Assembly (NCBI GenBank): GCA_965279195.1
Contig: CBDIHP010000045.1
Coordinates: 186,001 to 250,000 of the forward strand
Direction of reading: 5' to 3'
DNA from: CBDIHP01 sp965279195
GTDB taxonomy: Bacteria > Planctomycetota > Planctomycetia > Isosphaerales > Isosphaeraceae
Length of the DNA: 64,000 nt
In this document: positions 24,977-32,501 of the stretch, piece by piece
Position numbering within the stretch: the first letter of the stretch is position 1
Layout of the letters: each line of letters opens with the position of its first letter
Notes under the pieces: model-generated
Database searches by the model: none
The model's input: only the letters and a program-made list of their open reading frames with translations
Told to the model about the DNA's origin: nothing
Position numbers and translations under genes: made by a program

Positions 24977-25134
24977 CCGATTCGCCGTCGCCGTATCGGG
25001 GCGGGCCGAGCGGCCGGAGTCCGACGGACCCGGCCCGCCCCCATTCATTCGCACGAACATCACGAAGGGCGAGGGCGGAGATCCCGACCGGGTCGCGCGT
25101 GGGGACGTCCCGCCCGTTTTCAAATAATCGAGAT

Positions 25135-26466
25135 ATGAGCACGTTGTCCACCACGACCGGCGGTTTCGGCGAGGCGGCCCTCTCGGCCTTCCTCCAGGGG
25201 CGTGACGAGCCGGGCTGGCTCGTCGACCGCCGTCGCAAGGCCCTCGCCGCCTTCCAGGCCATGCCGTTGCCGTCCTCGAAGGATGAGGAATGGCGCCGGA
25301 CCGACATCCGGGGCCTCTCGCTGGACCGCTTCGCCCCGCCCGCCGGGACGGACGCCGAGATCTCCGGCCTCGAATCCAACTGGGATGAGCTGAGCGGCCA
25401 CTACGCCACCGGCCTCGCCCACGTCAACGGCTCCGTCGCCCGCAAGGCCGACGCCTCCAAGCTCGGCGGCGCGGTGCTCCTCGACCTCGCCGACGCCGCG
25501 AAGTCGCACCCGGACCTGCTCAAGCGATACCTCTTCGCCGATGAGTCGTACCCCGACGCCTTCGCCGCCCTGCACGCGGCGTTCTGGACCGGCGGCACGC
25601 TCCTGTACGTACCGAAGGGCGTTGCCGTCGGCCAGCCGCTGTTCACCCTGGTGGGCATGGTCGGGGCGGGGGAGGTCGACCTCGACCACACCCTCGTGGT
25701 GATCGAGGACGGCGCCGAGGCCGCGCTGGTGCGCGAGACCGTCTCGAAGGGACGCTCGGGGCCTGGCCTGCACGTCGGCTCGGTCCAGCTCCACGTCGGC
25801 GACAACGCGAACCTGACGTTCGTCAACCTCCAGAACTGGGACGACTCGACCTGGCACTTCAGCCGGGAGCGGGCCTACGTCGGGGGTAACGGCCGGGTCC
25901 AGTGGACCGTGGGCGCGATCGGCTCCAAGCTGTCGAAGGTCAACCAGGAGGTCGCGCTCACCGGCCAGGGCGCCGACGCCCAGGTCAACGGCGTGATGTT
26001 CACGACCGGCAAGCAGCACCTCGCGTACTTCACCCGCCAGGATCACCAGGCCCCCAACACCCGCAGCGACCTGCTGTACAAGGCCGGCCTCAAGGACCGC
26101 TCGCGGATCGTCTGGAAGGGCATGATCCGCGTCGAGAAGGACGCCCAGAAGACCGACGCTTACCAGAAGAACGACAACCTCATCCTCTCCGACGCCGCCC
26201 GGGCCGACTCGATCCCCGGCCTGGAGATCGAGGCCAATGACGTCCGCTGCACCCACGGCGCCACCGCCGGCCGGGTGGACGAGGAGATGATCTTCTACGC
26301 CGAGGCCCGGGGTATCCGCCGCGACACCGCCATCCGACTCATCGTCGAGGGCTTCTTCGCCAACGTCTACGACCGGATCACCCTCGAACCGGTCCGGGAA
26401 ACCCTCCGGCTCGCGGTCGCCGAGAAGCTCGAGATCGGCACCACCCCCACCCTCGTCCCCGCCTGA
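25135..26466 (+). CDS. sufD: Fe-S cluster assembly protein SufD
   Basis: SufD partners SufB and SufC in the assembly complex and helps iron entry. The 443-residue protein has an N-terminal helical region (EAALSAFLQGRDEPGWLVDRRRKAL), the beta-helix core, and a C-terminus with His374 in RCTHGATAGRVDEEMIFY, the counterpart of E. coli His360 needed for cluster formation. The start is ATG at 25135; a longer open frame upstream is not conserved. It is paralogous to SufB. There is no cysteine desulfurase after it, where sufS normally stands; a rhodanese gene follows instead. Confidence 0.95.
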   Translation: MSTLSTTTGGFGEAALSAFLQGRDEPGWLVDRRRKALAAFQAMPLPSSKDEEWRRTDIRGLSLDRFAPPAGTDAEISGLESNWDELSGHYATGLAHVNGSVARKADASKLGGAVLLDLADAAKSHPDLLKRYLFADESYPDAFAALHAAFWTGGTLLYVPKGVAVGQPLFTLVGMVGAGEVDLDHTLVVIEDGAEAALVRETVSKGRSGPGLHVGSVQLHVGDNANLTFVNLQNWDDSTWHFSRERAYVGGNGRVQWTVGAIGSKLSKVNQEVALTGQGADAQVNGVMFTTGKQHLAYFTRQDHQAPNTRSDLLYKAGLKDRSRIVWKGMIRVEKDAQKTDAYQKNDNLILSDAARADSIPGLEIEANDVRCTHGATAGRVDEEMIFYAEARGIRRDTAIRLIVEGFFANVYDRITLEPVRETLRLAVAEKLEIGTTPTLVPA

Positions 26467-26548
26467 GCCAACACCGCAAACCCAAGCTCCGGCTCGCTTT
26501 CAACGACGGTACCGGCCCCCCAAGACCCTCCCCGGTCGGTGCCGTCCT

Positions 26549-26557
26549 TGCTATAGT
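26549..26557 (+). promoter_or_regulatory. possible extended -10 promoter before the rhodanese gene
   Basis: The sequence TGCTATAGT matches an extended -10 element 43 bases before the start codon. No good -35 is visible. It could give extra transcription of the second half of the SUF locus. Confidence 0.35.
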
Positions 26558-26599
26558 GGAGCTTCGCGTCCAGTTCTACGTCCGTGGAGTCCGCCCTCG

Positions 26600-27454
26600 A
26601 TGGCAAGCACGTATGCGCATCCCGAAGTCCTGGTCTCTGCCGAATGGGTCCAGGCGCACCTGAACGATCCGAAGGTCCGGATCGTGGAGAGCGACGAGGA
26701 CGTCCTGCTCTATGACATGAGCCACATCCCCGGCGCGGTGAAGATCGACTGGCAGGGCGACCTCCAGGACCAGCTCGTCCGCGACTACATCAACGCCGAG
26801 AAGTTCGCGGCCATCTGCTCGAAGTCGGGCATTTCGAACGACACGACCGTGGTGTTTTACGGCGACAAGTCGAACTGGTGGGCCTGCTACGCCTTCTGGG
26901 CGTTCAAGCTCTTCGGCCACAAGGACTGCCGGATCCTCAACGGCGGCCGCAAGTACTGGATCGACAACGCGCTCCCGACCACGACCGACACCCCGAGCTA
27001 CCCGGCGACCCAGTACAAGGCCGGGTCGGCCGACGAGTCGAAGATCCGCGCCTTCCGCGAGGAGACCCTCGCCCACTCCAACGCGCGGCTGCCCCTGATC
27101 GACGTCCGCAGCCCCAAGGAGTTCACCGGCGAGAAGCTCCACATGGAGGACTACCCCCAGGAAGGCGCGCTGCGAGGCGGCCACATCCCGGGCGCGAAGA
27201 ATGTCCCATGGAGCCGGGCCGTGAACGAGGACGGCACCTTCAAGACGGCCGACGAGCTCAAGGCGATCTTCGAGCAGGAGATCGGCCTCAAGCCGACCGA
27301 CAACGTCATCGCCTACTGCCGGATCGGCGAGCGTTCCAGCCTGACCTGGTACGTGCTCACATACCTCCTCGGCTACCCGACCGTCCGCAACTACGACGGT
27401 TCCTGGACCGAGTGGGGCAACCTCGTCCGCGTGCCCATCGAGAAGGGTGCCTGA
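26600..27454 (+). CDS. two-domain thiosulfate/mercaptopyruvate sulfurtransferase (rhodanese)
   Basis: A 284-residue protein of two rhodanese domains. The N-terminal domain (residues 8-130) lacks an active-site Cys loop; the C-terminal domain (145-284) has the catalytic Cys240 in CRIGERSS, the loop typical of actinobacterial SseA/CysA thiosulfate sulfurtransferases. LIDVRSPKEFTGE and GHIPGAKNVPW are standard rhodanese signatures. It transfers sulfane sulfur from thiosulfate or a related donor to a thiol acceptor. It stands between sufD and sufE, the place of sufS in common SUF operons, so it may supply persulfide to SufE. That is inferred from position; sufS may be elsewhere on the chromosome. 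Confidence 0.92.
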   Translation: MASTYAHPEVLVSAEWVQAHLNDPKVRIVESDEDVLLYDMSHIPGAVKIDWQGDLQDQLVRDYINAEKFAAICSKSGISNDTTVVFYGDKSNWWACYAFWAFKLFGHKDCRILNGGRKYWIDNALPTTTDTPSYPATQYKAGSADESKIRAFREETLAHSNARLPLIDVRSPKEFTGEKLHMEDYPQEGALRGGHIPGAKNVPWSRAVNEDGTFKTADELKAIFEQEIGLKPTDNVIAYCRIGERSSLTWYVLTYLLGYPTVRNYDGSWTEWGNLVRVPIEKGA

Positions 27455-27571
27455 GCCGCCCGCTTTGCTTCATGTCGGGCCGCGCCGGCAATGGTCGTCG
27501 CGGCTCGTCTCGTCGGACGGGATTGGCCTCGTCCGGCCAACCCGCTTGAATCGCCACCGAGGGAATTGCCC

Positions 27572-28015
27572 GTGCCCGCCGCGCTCGACGCGATCGTCCA
27601 GGAACTGTCCGACGCCGACCGCCAGGAGCGGATCGATCTCCTGATCGACTTCGCGAAGAATCTCCCCCCGCTCCCTCCCCGGCTGGAGGCGCACAAGGAC
27701 GCCAACCACCGGGTCGAGGAATGCCAGTCCCCAGTCTACCTCTTCGTCGAGCTCGAAGGCGACCGGGTCCGCCTCTTCGCCGACGCCCCGATCGAGGCCC
27801 CGACCGTCCGCGGGTTCGTCTCGCTCCTCATCGAGGGGCTCGACGGCGCGACGGCCGAGGAGATCCTGGTGATCCGCAGCGACCTGATCGAATCCATCGG
27901 CCTGACCGAGATCCTCGGCATGCTCCGCGTGCGAGGGCTCTCGGGCGTCCTGAGCCGGGTCAAGCTGATGGTCACCCGCGCGTTGATGCAACGGGCCTCT
28001 TCCCCGGACGCCTGA
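27572..28015 (+). CDS. sufE: sulfur-acceptor protein SufE
   Basis: SufE takes persulfide sulfur and hands it to SufB. The 147-residue protein carries the acceptor Cys51 in HRVEECQSPVYLFVE, the same position as Cys51 of E. coli SufE. The fold runs from IVQELSDADRQERIDLLIDF to the C-terminal helix GVLSRVKLMVTRALMQ. The GTG at 27572 is preceded by GAGGGA at proper spacing; the frame is open 27 codons upstream without support. It lies 117 bases after the rhodanese and 36 bases before the Rieske gene, all on one strand. Confidence 0.93.
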   Translation: MPAALDAIVQELSDADRQERIDLLIDFAKNLPPLPPRLEAHKDANHRVEECQSPVYLFVELEGDRVRLFADAPIEAPTVRGFVSLLIEGLDGATAEEILVIRSDLIESIGLTEILGMLRVRGLSGVLSRVKLMVTRALMQRASSPDA

Positions 28016-28051
28016 TCGCCGAACTCTCCCCTTTCCCCGAGTGACCGCCCG

Positions 28052-28366
28052 ATGTCAAACGAGCACGCCGTGGCCAGTTCGAGCGAGATCGGCCCGGGAC
28101 AGAAGAAGGTGTTGATGGTCGACGGCCGTCCGATCGCCATCTTCAACGTGGGCGGCCAGTTCCACGCCCTCGACGATGTCTGCACCCATGACGGCGGCCC
28201 CCTCGCCGAGGGGGAATTCCAGGGCTGCGAGATCCAATGCCCGCGTCACGGTGCCAGATTCGACGTCCGCACCGGCAAGGCCCTGTCTTTCCCCGCGTTT
28301 TCCCCGGTCCCGACCCATGGGGTCGCGGTACGGGATGGCCGAATATTCGTGACACTCACTGATTAA
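28052..28366 (+). CDS. Rieske 2Fe-2S ferredoxin-like protein
   Basis: A 104-residue soluble Rieske protein, the size of the ferredoxin component of ring-hydroxylating systems or of NirD. The cluster ligands are all present: Cys44 and His46 in VCTHDGG and Cys63 and His66 in QCPRHG. No membrane anchor is visible. It is placed between sufE and sufT, so it is part of the Fe-S locus, possibly as an electron donor for cluster assembly or a client carrier. Rieske proteins also occur in SUF clusters of some actinobacteria. The partner oxidoreductase is unknown. Confidence 0.93.
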   Translation: MSNEHAVASSSEIGPGQKKVLMVDGRPIAIFNVGGQFHALDDVCTHDGGPLAEGEFQGCEIQCPRHGARFDVRTGKALSFPAFSPVPTHGVAVRDGRIFVTLTD

Positions 28367-28428
28367 CCAGGCCGAGGAATGGCCAGGGGTTGACATCCCG
28401 CCCCCGCGAATTCGTCGAGGAGACGAGC

Positions 28429-28731
28429 ATGCCGATCGAGCAAGAGTCGCTGGTGGAAGCGCTCCGGACCGTGAAGGATCCCGAGCTGAACGTGAACGTA
28501 ATCGACCTGGGCCTGGTCTACACGATCCAGACCCGAGAGGAGGAGGTCGACGTCGAGATGACCCTGACCTCGCCCGCATGCCCGGCCGGCCCGCAGATCC
28601 TCCGCGAGGCGACCGACGCGCTCCAGAAGGTGGAGGGGGTCACGAAGGCGAACGTCAAGCTGGTCATGACCCCCCCCTGGACTCAGGAGCGGATGACCGA
28701 CGAGGCCCGCGATATTCTCGGTATTTTTTGA
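28429..28731 (+). CDS. sufT: SufT / MIP18-family (DUF59) Fe-S assembly factor
   Basis: A 100-residue DUF59 (MIP18-family) protein, proposed to help Fe-S cluster maturation or delivery. It shows VKDPELNVNVIDLGLVYTIQ, and TSPACPAGPQI with the conserved Cys, both family signatures. The ATG at 28429 follows GAGGAG at good spacing. It closes the SUF operon: a short hairpin and a 400-base gene-free stretch follow. SufT is commonly the last gene of such operons. Confidence 0.92.
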   Translation: MPIEQESLVEALRTVKDPELNVNVIDLGLVYTIQTREEEVDVEMTLTSPACPAGPQILREATDALQKVEGVTKANVKLVMTPPWTQERMTDEARDILGIF

Positions 28732-29130
28732 TTCTCCCATCGGTTTTTGCGATGGTTTGCAGGCGCGTTCATGTCTCCCCCGTGTTGTAAGCGTCGAAGC
28801 GGCAGAGATCTACGCGCCTGGAATCGCGCTGATTCCAAGAAGTGATCGCAAGAGAACGAATCCAGCTCAAAGGAAAGTTGGAAAATCTCGACGTAATTTA
28901 TGGCCCGCTCTATTTTTTTTCCGGCGGTCGGCGCATTATTAGTGGCATCCGGAATAATCGGGTGCGATTTTCCCCCCTCCTCGTTCACCAGAACCGGTCA
29001 GCGGACGATCGCTCATCGGCCTCGCCGGCGAACCCCTTTCGCCCGCTTTGCTGGCCCCGATCATTCCTTCATGGAACTCTCTCGATCATAGTTCGCTCGG
29101 GGGGACACCCGTTTACGGGGTTCGGATGCC
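28732..29130. other. gene-free, A/T-richer stretch with palindromes
   Basis: No supported gene here. It holds a weak hairpin after sufT (28737-28755, ccatcg-gtttttg-cgatgg). It also contains a perfect inverted repeat tggaatc-gcgct-gattcca (28819-28837), an inverted repeat attatt-N12-aataat (28935-28958), and an oligo-T run near 28909-28920. Composition is visibly lower in GC than the flanks. It is the leader region of the repressor gene that follows, so some repeats may be operators. Confidence 0.5.
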
Positions 29131-29937
29131 GTGGCTCGCAAGAAAACGTCCAAGGTCCGCGTGAACGTCAAGGCCGCGATCTCTCGCCGGCTGAGAGAAA
29201 TCCGCCAGGAACTCTTCGGGGACCACGGCGGTCCGGAACTCGCCCGCCGCCTGAACCTCCCCGCTCGCACCTGGTACAACTACGAAACCGGGGTCACCGT
29301 CCCCGCCGAGGTGCTGCTCTGCTTCATCGACCAGACCGGAGCCAACCCGGTGTGGTTGCTGACGGGCGAGGGCGAGAAGTACCGCAGCCAGGTGGAGGAC
29401 GCCGTCCTCTCCGAACTCTCGCCGGTGCAGCTCATCCGCCGCGGGCTCGAGAAACTCGAACAGCAGCCGTCCGACGTCGTGATCGTCGCACCGAACAATA
29501 TGTCTTCGGAAGCGATGTCCGACTTCGTCGCCGTCGGCCTGATCTCGGTCTCCGAGCTGACCGCCCGCCCCACCGACCCCGGCCGCTTCAAGAATCACAT
29601 CCTCGCCTACCGCAAATGGATCCCGCATCCCCGGGACACCGTCGCGGTCGAGCTTGTGAATGACGCCATGGCCCCGGTGCTGCCCTCGGGTTCGGTCGTC
29701 GCGATCGACCGCGCCGTGACTCAGCCCGAGTCGCTCAACGGCAAGATGGTGGCCGCCCTGATCGACGGCGAGCCGATGGTCCGCTGGCTCGAGGTCAGCG
29801 GCCGGCACCTGATCCTCCGCCCGAACTCGAACGCCCGCGAGTTCTCGCTGATCCCGGTCGAACTCGAAGGCCTCCGGCCCGGCGTGATCCTCGGCCAGGT
29901 CGTCTGGTCGTGGAGCCGCTTCTCGCCGGCGTCCTGA
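29131..29937 (+). CDS. CI/LexA-like HTH repressor with degenerate S24 peptidase domain
   Basis: A 268-residue regulator. The N-terminal third (17-80) is an XRE-type helix-turn-helix (GGPELARRLNLPARTWYNYE), followed by a linker and a C-terminal S24/LexA-like domain (about 170-262: AVELVNDAMAPVLPSGSVV, then GKMVAALIDGEPMVRW). In active S24 repressors the first motif has Ser-Met and the second a Lys. Here these are Ala179 and Arg218, so self-cleavage is unlikely. It starts with GTG at 29131 in the context TTCGGATGCCGTG. It is a single gene, isolated from the SUF operon. It could be a stable phage-derived or housekeeping repressor; target sites are unknown. Confidence 0.87.
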   Translation: MARKKTSKVRVNVKAAISRRLREIRQELFGDHGGPELARRLNLPARTWYNYETGVTVPAEVLLCFIDQTGANPVWLLTGEGEKYRSQVEDAVLSELSPVQLIRRGLEKLEQQPSDVVIVAPNNMSSEAMSDFVAVGLISVSELTARPTDPGRFKNHILAYRKWIPHPRDTVAVELVNDAMAPVLPSGSVVAIDRAVTQPESLNGKMVAALIDGEPMVRWLEVSGRHLILRPNSNAREFSLIPVELEGLRPGVILGQVVWSWSRFSPAS

Positions 29938-29961
29938 TCCGATCCGCCATCGCATCCGAAA

Positions 29962-30000
29962 CGGGGCCCCGGCCGCGACACGATCGCGGCCGGGGCCCCG
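29962..30000. terminator. 17-bp perfect GC hairpin between convergent genes
   Basis: Arms cggggccccggccgcga and tcgcggccggggccccg around loop cacga form a perfect stem. There is no T-tract. It lies between the repressor stop (29937) and the dgoK stop (30003) and can act on both strands. Confidence 0.7.
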
Positions 30001-30002
30001 GG

Positions 30003-30998
30003 TCAGTTCGAAGCCGGGCGGCGGGCGGCGATCGCGATCGCACCCGTCGCGGAGCATCGCTCCACCAGCGAGTCCGGCAGCTCGATCACCCGTGCGAATC
30101 CTAGCCGGGCGAACCCATCGGCGTAGAGCCTGCGTTGCGGCTGCCGACCGCCGACATACAGCGGCCTTGCCCTGTCCATCCTCGGGTCGAGGGCGAGGGT
30201 CTCCAGGTCGTTGCCGATCACGGCACCGATCAGGAAGGCCGCGCGGACGTCCGGGGTCGGAAGGGTTCCCAGGAGCTGCCCGAGCCGGACCTGAAACGCA
30301 ACCCGTCCGAGCCCGTACGATTTGCAGCAACTCATGCCGAGCCGGACCGCGTCGAGATCGGGATCGTCGGGCAGTGTTGACGGCAGGCTCGCGGCCAGCA
30401 GCGTGTGGCCCGCGAGCGCGGCGGTCAATTCGCCGGCAAGAGTCGTCACGCTGAAGCGGATCCGATCGGATTCGTCGACATTCACGTATTTGGAATGCGA
30501 TCCCGGCCAGAAGTACTGGGACGGCTCGCCGGACGCGAGTTCGATCATCGCGCCGATCGTCTCACACTCCTCCCCCCGCATCACGTCCGCCCGCGTCCAA
30601 CCGTCGGGGCCGGCGGCCGGCGGGGTCTTCACCCCCGGGATGAACAAGATCGGGCGGTCGTAGACCTCGGGCAGTCGCTTCTCGACCGCGGCCGAGGCCA
30701 GTTCCTCGATGCCCGCCGGCGCGGGGGCGTGGGGCACGGGGAGCAATCCAACGTCCGCCGTGAGCATGCCGGCGGCGACGACCAGGTCGGGCGGGTGTGG
30801 CTCGCCGTCGAGGACCTCGGCGATCACCTGGCGCACGGCGTCGGCGAGGGACGCCGGATTCTCGCCGAGGACGCGGTCGCGGACGCCGACGGACCGCCTG
30901 GCTGTCCGCACGACCTCGCCGCCCTTGAGGAGTCTGGCCCTGGTGTTCGTGGTGCCGCCGTCGAGGGCGACGGCGAGGCGGACGGTCGGGGTTGCCAT
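30003..30998 (-). CDS. dgoK: 2-dehydro-3-deoxygalactonokinase DgoK
   Basis: Phosphorylates 2-keto-3-deoxygalactonate in the galactonate (DeLey-Doudoroff) pathway. The 331-residue protein starts with a DgoK-type phosphate loop (ALDGGTTNTRARLL), has AAGMLTADVGL and FIPGVKTP in the middle, and the family motif QYFWPGSHSKYVNVDE. The ATG at 30998 is the only start just upstream of the ATPase motif. No DgoA aldolase or DgoD dehydratase gene lies nearby. It is divergent from a regulator gene, with 123 bases between the starts. Confidence 0.9.
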   Translation of the reverse strand: MATPTVRLAVALDGGTTNTRARLLKGGEVVRTARRSVGVRDRVLGENPASLADAVRQVIAEVLDGEPHPPDLVVAAGMLTADVGLLPVPHAPAPAGIEELASAAVEKRLPEVYDRPILFIPGVKTPPAAGPDGWTRADVMRGEECETIGAMIELASGEPSQYFWPGSHSKYVNVDESDRIRFSVTTLAGELTAALAGHTLLAASLPSTLPDDPDLDAVRLGMSCCKSYGLGRVAFQVRLGQLLGTLPTPDVRAAFLIGAVIGNDLETLALDPRMDRARPLYVGGRQPQRRLYADGFARLGFARVIELPDSLVERCSATGAIAIAARRPASN

Positions 30999-31121
30999 CG
31001 AATTCGCTTGCCTTCGCCGCGGGGGAGGGGCATCCTGATCTCGCGTTCGACGGGTCTCGTCCGCGTCCGGTCCGGGCGCGAGGCCGTCCTCTCCCTGGCG
31101 ACAGAGTACCCGAACCGCGTC

Positions 31122-32501
31122 ATGCCGTCTCCAAGACTCTCCTCCGCGAAGCTCGAGGGCCTGTTCCAGAACGCGACCGATCCGCTCTTCGTCGTGAACT
31201 CCGACCGCCGCCTCGTGTTCGTCAACCGGGCGTGGGAGGAACTCACGGGCCAGGCGGCCACCGAGGTGCTCGGGCGCGCCTGCCTCAACGCGGGCCCGAC
31301 CCGCCCGGCCGAGCCCGCGAGCCAGATCGGCAGCTTCTGCCCCCCGCCCGAGGCCTTCTCGGGGACGCCCACCAGCGCCCTGACCTTGATCCTCCACCCC
31401 AGCGGCGAGCGGCTCTGGCGTCGGGTCGAGTTCCTGCCGCTGCGCCCCAAGGGGCCCCAGCCGCCCGACATCCTCGGACTGGTGCGGCCGGAATCCGCCC
31501 CGACCTTCCATCCCGAGTCGGAGTCGAGTCGCCTCCGGGTCGAACTGATGGAGGCGAGGCACCGTCTCAACGGCCAGTTCGGCCTGGAAAATCTGGTCGG
31601 CCGGGGGCCCCGGCACCGTCGACTGCTCGACCAGATCCAGGCCGCCGCGGCGGCCGACGCGCCCGTCGTGATCAGCGGCGAGCCTGGGACTGGCAAGCGC
31701 CAGGTCGCCCGGACGATCCACGTCGTCGGGCCCCGGAAGTCGGCCCCGTTCGTCGCGTTCGACTGCCCTGCGATCCCCGTCGAGATGCTCGAACGCGAGA
31801 TCGAAGCCCGCGATGGGGTCCGGGGGACCGCCCGGGGCGACCATCCCCTGGAGCCGAGGACGATCCTTCTCGTCGACCTCCTCGCCATCCCGCGTGACGT
31901 GCAGGTGCGTGTCGCGGCGCTGCTCCGGGGGCACGACCGCTGGATCGCGACGAGCGAGGAGGATCCCGACGCGGCCTACCGTTCGGGGCGGATCGTCGAT
32001 TCGCTCTATTATGCGTTCACCACCGTGAGCCTCCGACTGGCCCCGCTGCGGGACCGCACGGAGGATTTGCCCTTGCTGGCGCAGCAGTTCCTCGAACGGG
32101 CCAATCTCCGAGGTGCGAGGCAGCGCCCCGGTTTCACCGCGACGGCCCTGGATGTGCTGCTGGCTTACGACTGGCCCGGGAATCTCCGCGAACTGGGCCG
32201 GGTGATCGACGACGCGCACGGGCGTGGCCCGGGCGATCTGCTCGATGCGGACGACCTCACCCCGGAGATCCGAGGCTCGCGCGCGGGGGCGTTCCTGCCG
32301 GCCTCGGCACCTTCGGGCGTCGTGCCGCTCGATGAGCGGCTGATGCTGATCGAGCGTCGGCTCATCGAGGAGGCGTTGCGGAAGGCCCGGCAGAACAAGT
32401 CCCGCGCCGCCGAGTTGCTGGGGATTTCCCGGCCTCGGCTCTATCGCCGGATCAAGGAATTGGGTATCCCCGACGATCCCGAGGGGCCGGAAGTCGCGTG
32501 A
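31122..32501 (+). CDS. PAS / AAA+ / Fis-type regulator with degenerate AAA+ core
   Basis: A 459-residue protein with the layout of a sigma54 activator: PAS domain (about 12-120, FQNATDPLFVVNSDRRLVFVNRAW), AAA+ domain (158-380) and a Fis-type helix-turn-helix at the end (RAAELLGISRPRLYRRIKE). The Walker A GEPGTGKRQVAR is kept, but the sigma54-contacting GAFTGA loop is absent. The Walker B DE pair is replaced (ILLVDLLAIP where NtrC proteins have LFLDEIGDMP). It therefore probably does not remodel sigma54 holoenzyme and acts as a DNA-binding regulator. The ATG at 31122 precedes the PAS domain; the open frame upstream overlaps dgoK. Its stop overlaps the next gene by 4 bases. Confidence 0.85.
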   Translation: MPSPRLSSAKLEGLFQNATDPLFVVNSDRRLVFVNRAWEELTGQAATEVLGRACLNAGPTRPAEPASQIGSFCPPPEAFSGTPTSALTLILHPSGERLWRRVEFLPLRPKGPQPPDILGLVRPESAPTFHPESESSRLRVELMEARHRLNGQFGLENLVGRGPRHRRLLDQIQAAAAADAPVVISGEPGTGKRQVARTIHVVGPRKSAPFVAFDCPAIPVEMLEREIEARDGVRGTARGDHPLEPRTILLVDLLAIPRDVQVRVAALLRGHDRWIATSEEDPDAAYRSGRIVDSLYYAFTTVSLRLAPLRDRTEDLPLLAQQFLERANLRGARQRPGFTATALDVLLAYDWPGNLRELGRVIDDAHGRGPGDLLDADDLTPEIRGSRAGAFLPASAPSGVVPLDERLMLIERRLIEEALRKARQNKSRAAELLGISRPRLYRRIKELGIPDDPEGPEVA

